A DNA stretch of 42,080 bases from Acetobacteraceae bacterium (GTDB taxonomy: Bacteria > Pseudomonadota > Alphaproteobacteria > Acetobacterales > Acetobacteraceae), in assembly GCA_025452005.1 (NCBI GenBank), contig JANWJK010000207.1, forward strand, positions 1 to 42,080. The letters run 5' to 3'. Positions 27,124 to 35,014 of the stretch are shown here, one piece after another; the stretch's first letter is position 1, and every line of letters begins with the position of its first letter. The notes below the pieces were generated by a model. The model was not told where the DNA came from. It was given only the letters and a program-made list of their open reading frames with translations, and did no database searches. A program made the translations under genes and the position numbers.

Positions 27124-27573
27124 TCATTTGTACGCGCCAACCACCACGGCGTACTCCCCAACGCGGACGATATACGCGACCTTTGGCTCGACCGCCTTCG
27201 TCAGCGGGTTCTGCCACTTGAAGTTGATCCAGCCGATGTCTTTCACGGCGAGCGCATCCTGGGTGATTGGCTTGCCATCCACGTCTTTGAATTCCAGAAG
27301 CGACTTGCCGATCAGACCCGGATTGGTCCCATGCGCGAGCATGACGCCAGTGTCATCTAAAACGTAGACGTACAGATCGCGATCGTGCCACGGCCCGTCC
27401 TTGGCATCGAACTCGGGAAACGCCTTGTCCGGCCCAACGACCTTCAGATACTCCGCAGCCTTAATGGCCATTGCCTTGGCTTCGTCGGGTGTCGCTTCGC
27501 CGACGGCATAGACGGCCGTTGCAGAAAACAGCGCGGCGGCGAACAGCAGCGACGACAGAATCGGTTTCATCAT
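27124..27573 (-). CDS. periplasmic single-Cache-domain protein
   Basis: The 149-residue protein has an N-terminal signal peptide (MMKPILSSLLFAAALFSATA, cleavage near AVYA) and one small extracellular sensor domain: DLYVYVLDDTGVMLAHGTNP, then GLIGKSLLEFKDVDGKPI and YIVRVGEYAVVVGAYK. That pattern matches single-Cache (sCache_2-like) domains. No transmembrane anchor or output domain is seen, so it should be free in the periplasm. It starts at the ATG at 27573 with an AGAGGTG ribosome site, and its stop is 43 bases before the ATG of the broken chemoreceptor. It may bind a small ligand and present it to that or another receptor. Confidence 0.82.
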   Translation of the reverse strand: MMKPILSSLLFAAALFSATAVYAVGEATPDEAKAMAIKAAEYLKVVGPDKAFPEFDAKDGPWHDRDLYVYVLDDTGVMLAHGTNPGLIGKSLLEFKDVDGKPITQDALAVKDIGWINFKWQNPLTKAVEPKVAYIVRVGEYAVVVGAYK

Positions 27574-27658
27574 GGCACCTCTGGTTATTGCGTGACGCAC
27601 CACCACAACAGAACGCGGTTAAGGTTCGCTTGACGGCCGGGCAAAATCCGCCTTGCGC

Positions 27659-30010
27659 TCACGCTGCCGCCCGGATCATCCCTTGCGTGCCAACCCGATC
27701 GAGCGCCGCATCGATCCGGCGCAGCATCGCGGCCTCCTGCCGGAACGCCAGCGTCAACAATCCGCCCTCGTTGCGTACCACGCGCGCTGCGACTGTCTCA
27801 CCAGTACCGGGCAGGTCCACGCGCACCTCGGTGCCAGCCTGCGCGACCCACTCGGTATGTAGCGCCACCCCTCCGCGCGAGAAATCCGCTATTGTCGCCC
27901 GGATTTCCTCGTTCCCCGGCAGGTGCAGCATCGCCGTCGCACCATCCCCTTCGATACGCTCGTAACGTCGGCGATCGTCTTCATCGGTCTTGGCGACCGC
28001 CTGCAGGAACAGCGTCAGCTCGGAGCGGAGCACACCGGCGGTCCGCCCCACCTCGTCGGCGTTGTGCAGCACACTCTGGCTCGACGCCTCGGCAGTTTCC
28101 GACACCACCGAGACGTTTTGCATCGCCCGCGATGCATCCTGCGTTGCGGCCGTCACGGTCTGCACGCTCGCGGCGATCTCGCGCGTCGTGGCCGACTGTT
28201 CCTCGACCGCTGCGGCAATCGCTGCTGCCACCGCGCTCACCTGGCCGATCGACGTGCTGACCTCGCGCACGGCGCTGACCGCCTCATCGGTGGCGCCGCG
28301 AATAGCGCCGATCTGCGTGGCGATCTCTTCCGTCGCCTTCGCGGTCTGTGCGGCCAGCGCCTTCACCTCTCCGGCGACGACCGCGAAGCCCTTACCTGCC
28401 TCACCCGCGCGGGCTGCCTCGATCGTTGCGTTCAGCGCCAGCAGATTGGTTTGCCCGGCAATATCGGAGATCAGCCGCACCACGTCACCGACACGTTCGG
28501 CGGCGACCGCCATGCCGCCTACCTTGGCATCGGTCACCGAGGCGCGGTCCACCGCCTCCTGCGCCGCATGCGTCGCGCGTGCCACCTGCGCGCTGATTTC
28601 GTGGATCGACGCCGACATCTCCTCCGCCGCGGCCGCGACGGAACCCAGGTTCTGCGCCGATGTCGCGGCGTTCTCCGCAGTCTCTGCCGCGGTATCGCGC
28701 GTGTCATGCGCTGCCTTGCTCATCTCGTCGGCCGTCTTGCGCATGGCGTCGGCGGCGCTCGCCAGCGTCGTCATCACGCCTGAGGCCGACGTGCCAAAAT
28801 CCTGTGTGCACTGATCCATCGCGGCCTGGCGACGATCCTTCGCGGCACGCACGCTTTCCGCCTCACCCTGAAGCCTGCGCGCCTCCTGTGCGTTTTGCCG
28901 GAACACCAGCATCGCCTGCGCCATTCCGCCGACTTCATCGCTACGATCGACTGCGGGGATCTCGACCTCGAGTTCGCCCGCCGCCAGGCGCCGCATCGCG
29001 GCCGTGATGCGCAGCACGGGACGGGAAATGCCACCCCCGATCAGCCAGGCCGCGACCAGCCCGAGCGCCAGGCCACCCGCCGCCAATGCGAGCAGCAGCG
29101 TCTTGGTGGTCCCGATCGCGCCGAGCGCCGCGACTTCGATCGACTGCTCATCGGCGATGCCGGATTCATTCACCGCCGCCGTATCCGCGGCCAGCGTCTC
29201 GGCATCGCGGCTCATGCTGCCGTTGACGTGCTTGTCCAGTTCTGCATTCAACCGGATTACGTCGCGATAAGCCGATGCGTACGCGCTCACGTGCTGCCGC
29301 ACCGTGTCGAACAACGCTCTGTCGGCCGAGCCCGCACTCGCCGTATCCAACAGGCCGATGAGCCGTGTCAGATCGGCTTCCGCCTGCTCCGCCTTCTTCG
29401 CGGCGGTATCATCACGCCGCCGTCCGATCACCTTGTTGGCGTTCAGCCGCAGCAGCATCAACGCCTGTTGGCCCTGGTTCGCGAGGGCGATCAGGTCCGC
29501 GTTGCCGGTCCGCCTCGCCGTGGCGATCAGTATGTCAAAGTCGCTCCGGGCAGCGGTGCCGACGGGGTCCAAGGTATCGCGCACGAGCCTGTCTTCGTCG
29601 CGCTTCAACACGAACGCCGCGTCGATTCCCTTGCGGTATTCGGCGAAGCGCGCCGCTATTTCCCGGATGCGCCTTTGGGGTTCCGGATTCATGATCGTTG
29701 CCATGCCCTTGTCGATCTCGGCCTTTACCCGATCGGCCAACGTCGCGGCCGCTGTGGCGTCGTCGGGCGTACCGACGAAGGCGAACTCGCGTACATGGCG
29801 GCGCAGTTCCGAGAAGTCACGGTCGATGTCGCGGCTGATCGCCACCACGGCGACGCGCTGCGTGTAATCGCGGAATGAAGCCTCGACGCCGAGAAATCGC
29901 CAATAGCCGATGCCGGCGACACACAACAGGATGATCAGCACGCAACCGAATCCGGCGAGCATCTTGGTCTTGATAGGAAAAGCTGCGATCCAACGGGCGA
30001 TGTGGTGCAT
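27659..30010 (-). CDS. methyl-accepting chemotaxis protein with HBM-like sensor and C-terminal PilZ domain
   Basis: The 783-residue receptor has TM1 at about 17-37 ([20 protein letters not shown]), a helical periplasmic domain of over 250 residues resembling an HBM domain, TM2 in [24 protein letters not shown] and the signalling hairpin with tip [20 protein letters not shown]. The C-terminus from about 678 is a PilZ domain with the full cyclic di-GMP motif: DDRRRYER gives RxxxR and [10 protein letters not shown] gives DxSxxG. Its tail [12 protein letters not shown] matches that of the receptor at 23107, so the two are paralogues. The ATG at 30010 has a GAGGAA site. It is divergent from the Hint-domain gene at 30210. 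Confidence 0.93.
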   Translation of the reverse strand: MHHIARWIAAFPIKTKMLAGFGCVLIILLCVAGIGYWRFLGVEASFRDYTQRVAVVAISRDIDRDFSELRRHVREFAFVGTPDDATAAATLADRVKAEIDKGMATIMNPEPQRRIREIAARFAEYRKGIDAAFVLKRDEDRLVRDTLDPVGTAARSDFDILIATARRTGNADLIALANQGQQALMLLRLNANKVIGRRRDDTAAKKAEQAEADLTRLIGLLDTASAGSADRALFDTVRQHVSAYASAYRDVIRLNAELDKHVNGSMSRDAETLAADTAAVNESGIADEQSIEVAALGAIGTTKTLLLALAAGGLALGLVAAWLIGGGISRPVLRITAAMRRLAAGELEVEIPAVDRSDEVGGMAQAMLVFRQNAQEARRLQGEAESVRAAKDRRQAAMDQCTQDFGTSASGVMTTLASAADAMRKTADEMSKAAHDTRDTAAETAENAATSAQNLGSVAAAAEEMSASIHEISAQVARATHAAQEAVDRASVTDAKVGGMAVAAERVGDVVRLISDIAGQTNLLALNATIEAARAGEAGKGFAVVAGEVKALAAQTAKATEEIATQIGAIRGATDEAVSAVREVSTSIGQVSAVAAAIAAAVEEQSATTREIAASVQTVTAATQDASRAMQNVSVVSETAEASSQSVLHNADEVGRTAGVLRSELTLFLQAVAKTDEDDRRRYERIEGDGATAMLHLPGNEEIRATIADFSRGGVALHTEWVAQAGTEVRVDLPGTGETVAARVVRNEGGLLTLAFRQEAAMLRRIDAALDRVGTQGMIRAAA

Positions 30011-30209
30011 CTGCTTCCTCGGGCAATGCGCGCCGGCACGGCAGCAGGCCAGCGGATGACCCACAAGATTGTCCGGCGCGATGAAGAATTCACTAAAAGC
30101 CTGCCGCGAATTGACGAGTTGCAGCGGCGGGAAGGACCTTAACTTTTGATCAACACCGGCAAAGCAGGATGCCATCCACGCGAGAAGGTCGTGGAAGGAG
30201 GGCCGCCGG

Positions 30210-32153
30210 ATGGCTTCATCTAATGGCCTGCCACGGGTATCCCCGCAGGCGCTGGCAGCCGCAACCGGCAACGTACTCACGGTAGGACCGGGGCAGCAGT
30301 ACGCCACGATCCAGGCGGCGGTTGCCGCCGCCAGCGCTGGCGACACCATCGACGTCCAGGCCGGCGTCTATACAAATGATTTCATTTCCATCTTCAAGGA
30401 CCTTACGCTGCAAGCGGTCGGTGGCATCGTCCGCCTAGTTGCGACGGTGAGTCCGCCGAACGGCAAGGCGATCATCGACGAGGGTGACGCCGGTATCGCG
30501 GTCACGATCAACGGTTTCGACGTCAGCGGTGCCGCCGTGGCCGACAAAAACGGCGCCGCTGTTCGCTATGAAGGCGGCAGCCTCACGCTGAACAACGACT
30601 ATTTCCACAACAACCAGGATGGGCTGCTGGGAGCCGCCGATCCGGGCGGCTCGATCACCATCAACGACTCCGAATTTGCCTTCAACGGGACGGGCGATGG
30701 CTTCACGCACAACCTCTACGTCGGCGACATCGCCAGCTTGACCATCACCGACAGCTATTTTCACGACGCGGCGGAAGGGCACGAGATCAAGAGCCGCGCG
30801 GAAGACACCATCATCACCGACAGCCGCATCTTCGACAACGCCGGGACGGCGAGCTACAGCATCGACCTGCCAAACGGCGGCAACGCGACGATCCAGGGCA
30901 ATGTCATCGAGCAGGGGCCGAACACCCACAATCCCAATATCATTGCCTACGGCGAGGAGGGCAGTCTGCATGTCGGCACCTCGGTGCTCATCGCCGGCAA
31001 CACCATCGTCAATGATCTGGCATCGGACACGGCGCGGGCTATACTGAACGGTGGCACGACCGCGTTATCCTTCCAGAACAACCAGGTCTGGGGACTCACT
31101 GCCGCGCAACTGTCGAACGGGCCGCTCATTGAGTCGGGCACGACATTCCTGGCAACCCGTCCGGCGCTCGATGCCACGCCTCTTTGTTTTCTCGAAGGAA
31201 CGAAGATCGAGACGGCGACGGGCTACGCAAGAGTAGAGCAGCTCGCGGTCGGCGACATGCTGCGGACGGTCGGCGGCGGAATGCAGAGGATCGTCTGGAT
31301 CGGCACCGGACGCGTCCTTGCAGTGCGCGGCCGACGGAACGCGGCCACGCCGGTCATCGTGCGCAAGGGGGCGCTGGCGGACAACGTGCCGCACCATGAC
31401 CTGCGCGTCACGAAAGGGCATGCCTTCTACGTCGATGACGTGTTGATCCCGGTCGAGTTCCTGGTCAATCACCGATCGATCATGTGGGACGACCACGCCC
31501 AGGAAGTGGCGCTCTACCATATCGAGCTCGCGACTCACGACGTGATGTTCGCCAACGGCGCGCCGGCCGAGAGCTATCGCGATGATGGCAATCGCTGGCT
31601 GTTTGGCAATGCAAACACCGGCTGGGGTCTGCCGCCGAAACGACCGTATGCTCCCGTGCTGACGGGAGGCCCTATCGTGGATGCGGTCTGGCGGCGGCTG
31701 CTCGAACGGGCGGGTCCCCGCCCCAGCGTGCCGCTGACGGATGATCCGGATCTGCATATCCTGGTAGACGGCAGACGGATTGACGCGGATCGACGCAGCA
31801 ACCTGCGGTACGAGTTTCGCCTTGCTGCCAGGCCAACCGCGGTGCGCATCGTGTCGCGTGCCGGCGCGCCCCAGGAACTGGGTCTGTCACGCGATCCTCG
31901 GCCACTCGGTGTGGCGCTGCGGCAGATCGTGGTTACGCAAGGTAGACGGACACAGATTGTCGGCGCCGAAGACAAGCGGTTGACGAAAGGGTTTTACGAA
32001 TTCGAGGTGGACAACGGCATCCGCTGGACCGATGGCGACGCGCACGTGCCCGGCGGGTTGTTCGAAGGCTTCATTGGTCGCATGGAATTGGCACTGCACC
32101 TTGGGTGCAGGACAACTTACGCGGCGGGCCATCCGGTAAGTCGGGCCGCATAG
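30210..32153 (+). CDS. right-handed beta-helix protein with C-terminal Hint domain
   Basis: The 647-residue protein has an N-terminal beta-helix of repeated N/D-rich turns ([20 protein letters not shown], then turns like [10 protein letters not shown] and [10 protein letters not shown] to about residue 310) joined to a Hedgehog/intein-type Hint domain. That domain begins at Cys326 ([20 protein letters not shown]) and has the block-B T-x-x-H (Thr401 to His404 in RVTKGHAF) and a late [14 protein letters not shown]. The family (Hint_2) is common in Acetobacteraceae. It has the catalytic Cys and block B but no obvious C-terminal splice Asn, so cleavage rather than splicing is expected. No signal peptide is evident. 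GAAGGAGG lies before the ATG at 30210. Confidence 0.88.
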   Translation: MASSNGLPRVSPQALAAATGNVLTVGPGQQYATIQAAVAAASAGDTIDVQAGVYTNDFISIFKDLTLQAVGGIVRLVATVSPPNGKAIIDEGDAGIAVTINGFDVSGAAVADKNGAAVRYEGGSLTLNNDYFHNNQDGLLGAADPGGSITINDSEFAFNGTGDGFTHNLYVGDIASLTITDSYFHDAAEGHEIKSRAEDTIITDSRIFDNAGTASYSIDLPNGGNATIQGNVIEQGPNTHNPNIIAYGEEGSLHVGTSVLIAGNTIVNDLASDTARAILNGGTTALSFQNNQVWGLTAAQLSNGPLIESGTTFLATRPALDATPLCFLEGTKIETATGYARVEQLAVGDMLRTVGGGMQRIVWIGTGRVLAVRGRRNAATPVIVRKGALADNVPHHDLRVTKGHAFYVDDVLIPVEFLVNHRSIMWDDHAQEVALYHIELATHDVMFANGAPAESYRDDGNRWLFGNANTGWGLPPKRPYAPVLTGGPIVDAVWRRLLERAGPRPSVPLTDDPDLHILVDGRRIDADRRSNLRYEFRLAARPTAVRIVSRAGAPQELGLSRDPRPLGVALRQIVVTQGRRTQIVGAEDKRLTKGFYEFEVDNGIRWTDGDAHVPGGLFEGFIGRMELALHLGCRTTYAAGHPVSRAA

Positions 32154-32164
32154 CGCTCGTTGCG

Positions 32165-33214
32165 TCAGGCAGGCCGTGCACCGGCTGCCATGTGCACGCA
32201 TTTTCGCATGACCGAAGGCAGTGCCTCATGCACTAGGGCTGAAACCGGTCGGGCAAAGCCCGGTGCATCTATCCGCGCGACGCGCGCCGCGAACAGATCG
32301 ATGGTCAGCTCGAAATGTGTGAAGCCATGGCGCACCTGCCCAGCCGGATGCCAGCCGGCTGGCATCGGCGCGAGTGGTAGCGCCTCCGCCGCTGTCCACG
32401 GCGCCAGGCGCCAATCGGTGCCCGGCAGTTCCGTCATGCCACCGAGCAGCCCCTCCGGCGGGCGCCGCCGCAACAGCACGTTGCCTTCGGCGTCTGTGAG
32501 CCAGAAATGCACGCCATGCCGCAACGGCGGCACACGCTTCGCGGACCTGCGCGGCAACTCGGCGGCAATGCCGGCGCGACGGCCCGCACACGCCGTCATC
32601 CACGGGCACAGCCCGCAGGCAGGTGCTGCGGGCGTGCACACTGTCGCGCCAAGATCGAACAACGCTTGGGCGAAATCCGACGGACGTGCCTGCGCCGCCG
32701 GATCGTCGCCGAGTCGGGCCGCGAGGCTGTGCAAACTCGGCTTGGCCGCCGGCAGCTCCTCTCCGACCGCGAACAGCCGCGCTACCACGCGCTCGACATT
32801 GCCGTCGACCGGCACGGCAGGCACGCCGAAGGCGATGGCACCGATCGCGGCGGCGGTATATCCGCCTATCCCCGGCAGTGCGCGCAGCCCTGCCAGATCG
32901 CGCGGAAACCCGCCGGCCATTACCACCGCGCGGGCACAGGCATGCAGGTTGCGAGCGCGAGCGTAATAGCCGAGCCCTGCCCAGGCGGCGAGCACGTCCT
33001 CCAGGGGCGCAGCTGCCAGCGCCTGCATGGTAGGGAACCGGATTAAGAACCTTTCATAGTACGGGATCGTTGCCGCAACGGTGGTCTGTTGCAGCATGAT
33101 TTCGCTGAGCCAGACATGGTAAGGATCGGCGGTCTCACCGGGGCCGGCGCGCCAGGGCAGATCCCGGCGGTGACGGTCGTACCAGGTGAGCAGGGCGATG
33201 GCAGGAAAGGACAC
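32165..33214 (-). CDS. mutY: A/G-specific adenine glycosylase
   Basis: MutY removes adenine mispaired with 8-oxoguanine. The 349-residue protein has the catalytic Glu38 in WLSEIMLQQT, the helix-hairpin-helix LRALPGIGGYTAAAIG (about 110-125), Asp137 in VPVDGNVERV, and the 4Fe-4S cluster with Cys193, 200, 203 and 209 (CTPAAPACGLCPWMTAC). The C-terminal half is the NUDIX-like domain (VLLRRRPPEGLLGGMTELPG) that reads 8-oxoG. The frame opens with GTG at 33214 (MSFPAIALLTWYDRHRR); no ribosome site is seen upstream. It is back-to-back with the DUF721 gene, whose ATG is 11 bases away. The call is secure. Confidence 0.95.
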   Translation of the reverse strand: MSFPAIALLTWYDRHRRDLPWRAGPGETADPYHVWLSEIMLQQTTVAATIPYYERFLIRFPTMQALAAAPLEDVLAAWAGLGYYARARNLHACARAVVMAGGFPRDLAGLRALPGIGGYTAAAIGAIAFGVPAVPVDGNVERVVARLFAVGEELPAAKPSLHSLAARLGDDPAAQARPSDFAQALFDLGATVCTPAAPACGLCPWMTACAGRRAGIAAELPRRSAKRVPPLRHGVHFWLTDAEGNVLLRRRPPEGLLGGMTELPGTDWRLAPWTAAEALPLAPMPAGWHPAGQVRHGFTHFELTIDLFAARVARIDAPGFARPVSALVHEALPSVMRKCVHMAAGARPA

Positions 33215-33224
33215 GGGTGGCGGT

Positions 33225-33698
33225 ATGGACAGCGACGAACGCCACGTCTATGGCCCGCGGCCGGTCGGCGCGTTGATGCCGCGCCTGACGCGGGTCGCGT
33301 TCCGCCGCCGCGCGCCCGCGACCGCGCAGGTGCTGGCCGACTGGTCCGCCATCGTGGGTCCGGCGATCGCTGCGGTGACCACGCCACGGCGGCTGGCCGC
33401 CGGCACGCTCACCATCGCCTGCGCCGGGCCGATCGCCATGGAGCTGCAGCATCTTGCCGCCGAGGTGATCGCACGGATCAACGCGCACCTCGGCAGCCAG
33501 GTGGTGTCCGCGCTGCGCTTCGTGCAGACGCCAGAGCTGTTGGCGCCGCTGCCCGCGTTGCCTCGCCCACCCGATCCGGCGAGGCTCGCGGCAATCGACG
33601 CTGCCCTGGGCGGGCTGCCCGAAGGCGAGTTGCGCGGAGCGCTGGCCTCACTGGGCCGCGCGATGCTCACATTCCCCAACCCCTCGAGGTCCTCATGA
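33225..33698 (+). CDS. DUF721 domain protein (DciA-like, putative helicase loader)
   Basis: The 157-residue protein has the DUF721 core: LADWSAIVGPAIAAVTTPRR, AAGTLTIACAGPIAMELQHL and INAHLGSQVVSALRFVQTPE. DciA-type DUF721 proteins load or activate the replicative helicase DnaB in bacteria without DnaC, so a role in replication initiation is the family expectation; the alphaproteobacterial members are less well studied. I used the ATG at 33225 (MDSDERHVYGPRP); an ATG at 33198 or GTG at 33186 is in frame and would overlap mutY. Its stop overlaps the next ATG (ATGA), so it is coupled to the DsbA-like gene. Confidence 0.82.
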   Translation: MDSDERHVYGPRPVGALMPRLTRVAFRRRAPATAQVLADWSAIVGPAIAAVTTPRRLAAGTLTIACAGPIAMELQHLAAEVIARINAHLGSQVVSALRFVQTPELLAPLPALPRPPDPARLAAIDAALGGLPEGELRGALASLGRAMLTFPNPSRSS

Positions 33699-34369
33699 CG
33701 TTGACCCGCCGTTCCACCTTGACCGTTGCCGGGGGCGCCGCCGCTGTCGGCGTGGCCGGCTATCTCGGCTTGCGCCGGTTCGCCCCGGCGCCGACGCCTT
33801 ATGCACTGGCGCAGCCGTCGGGGCAGACGGCGGCTGCACCGGCAGGCGACCAGCGCAAATCGGAGCGGTCGCTCGGCGACCCCGCGGCCAAGGTGACGGT
33901 CCACGAGTTCTTCTCATTGACCTGCACCCACTGCGCCGCCTTCGCCCGCGGCACGATGCCCGAAGTGGAAAAGGACCTGATCGCGTCGGGCAAGGTGCGG
34001 TTCGTCTACCACGACTTCCCGCTGGATCAGGTGGCGCTGACCGCCGCGATGGTGGCGCGCAGTCTGCCGCCGGCGCAGTACTATCCGTTCGTCAGCGCCT
34101 TGTTCGCCAACCTCGACCGCTGGGCCTTCGCCCGCGGTGTCAACACCACCGAGGAGATCTGGAAGCTGGCGGCGCTGGCCGGCATGAGCCGCGCGACCTT
34201 CGACCAGGCGATCGCGGATACTGACCTGAGGAGCTGGATCCTGCAGCAGCAGCAGGCCGACCAGGATCGCTGGAAGATCGACTCGACTCCGAGTTTCGTG
34301 ATCAATGGCCAGAAGACCGCCGGCGAGATGAATTACGACGCGTTTCGTAAGCTGCTGCCGGGAGTGTAG
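33695..34369 (+). CDS. DsbA family thioredoxin-fold oxidoreductase 1 (CTHC)
   Basis: The 224-residue exported protein has a twin-arginine-like N-terminus (MTLTRRSTLTVAGGAAAVGV), a Gln/Ala/Pro-rich linker and a DsbA/BdbD-type thioredoxin fold. The active site is CTHC in EFFSLTCTHCAAFARGTMPE and the cis-Pro loop is DSTPSFVINGQK. DsbA-type proteins introduce disulfides into proteins in the periplasm. It overlaps the DUF721 stop by four bases (ATGA). No DsbB is present in the window. The alphaproteobacterial order mutY-DUF721-DsbA-smc is kept. Whether it is an oxidase or an isomerase cannot be told. Confidence 0.9.
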   Translation: MTLTRRSTLTVAGGAAAVGVAGYLGLRRFAPAPTPYALAQPSGQTAAAPAGDQRKSERSLGDPAAKVTVHEFFSLTCTHCAAFARGTMPEVEKDLIASGKVRFVYHDFPLDQVALTAAMVARSLPPAQYYPFVSALFANLDRWAFARGVNTTEEIWKLAALAGMSRATFDQAIADTDLRSWILQQQQADQDRWKIDSTPSFVINGQKTAGEMNYDAFRKLLPGV

Positions 34370-34419
34370 CGGAACAGCTTGCCCGCCCCCTGGCTTCGCT
34401 ACTAGATTTAGGGGTGCAA

Positions 34420-35001
34420 ATGGCAATTCTCCGCCGGACCCTACTATCCATAGCTCTGGCGCCTCCGGCCTTCGCAGCGCCGGAGGATTCTGTTAGGGGC
34501 GAGCGCAGTATGGGCAGCCCGAAGGCGCGGGTGACCTCGATCGAGTATTTCTCGCTCACCTGCCCGCATTGCGCCGCCTTCGCCCTCGGTGCGCTGCCGG
34601 AACTCAAGGCTAAGTGGATCGCACCGGGAAAGCTGCGCTGGGTGTACTACGACTTCCCCACCGACATCGCGGCGTTGCAGGCCGCCATGGTAGCGCGTTA
34701 CCTGCCGCCTGAACGCTACGAGCGGTTTATCGATACGTTGTTCGCCGCCCAGGATCACTGGGTGTTCGGCGCCGGTAGTGTGCCCGATGTACTCTGGCCG
34801 CTGGCGAGCGACGCCGGCATGGACCGTGCGACGTTCGACCGGGCGCTCGCCGACACCGGGCTACAGGACTGGATTGTCGGACGTGCGAGAGACGCCGAGT
34901 CGCGCTGGCACGTGGATGCCACCCCCAGTTTCGTGATCAACGGAAAGCTCTATACGGGGGCCATGTCCGCCGGTGAATTTGCTATAATTCTCGGCCGTTA
35001 G
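34420..35001 (+). CDS. DsbA family thioredoxin-fold oxidoreductase 2 (CPHC), tandem paralogue
   Basis: The 193-residue protein is a second DsbA-like thioredoxin. Its active site is CPHC in EYFSLTCPHCAAFALGALPE, the classic DsbA sequence, and its cis-Pro loop is DATPSFVINGKL. The overall pattern follows gene 33695 closely (YDFPTDIAALQAAMVARYLP versus YHDFPLDQVALTAAMVARSL), so the two arose by tandem duplication. The N-terminus MAILRRTLLSIALAPPAFAA is a short signal peptide. The ATG at 34420 follows AGGGGTG; a GTG at 34414 is possible. TTGCCC (34379-34384) and TAGATT (34403-34408) could give it its own, weak promoter. Confidence 0.88.
   Translation: MAILRRTLLSIALAPPAFAAPEDSVRGERSMGSPKARVTSIEYFSLTCPHCAAFALGALPELKAKWIAPGKLRWVYYDFPTDIAALQAAMVARYLPPERYERFIDTLFAAQDHWVFGAGSVPDVLWPLASDAGMDRATFDRALADTGLQDWIVGRARDAESRWHVDATPSFVINGKLYTGAMSAGEFAIILGR
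34980..34988 (+). promoter_or_regulatory. extended -10 promoter of smc, inside the end of the DsbA-like gene
   Basis: TGCTATAAT (34980-34988) is an exact extended -10 element (TGn plus TATAAT). No good -35 box lies at the right distance, as is usual for extended -10 promoters. Transcription would start near 34995, 20 bases before the smc TTG start. A GGAGGA ribosome site lies at 35003-35008. Confidence 0.5.
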
Positions 35002-35014
35002 CGGAGGATCCACA

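Noticed and set aside
30140-30190. Possible sigma-54 promoter (TGGCATCC...TTTGC, minus strand) for the PilZ receptor
   Set aside because: The GG-to-GC spacing is one base too long and other consensus positions fail.
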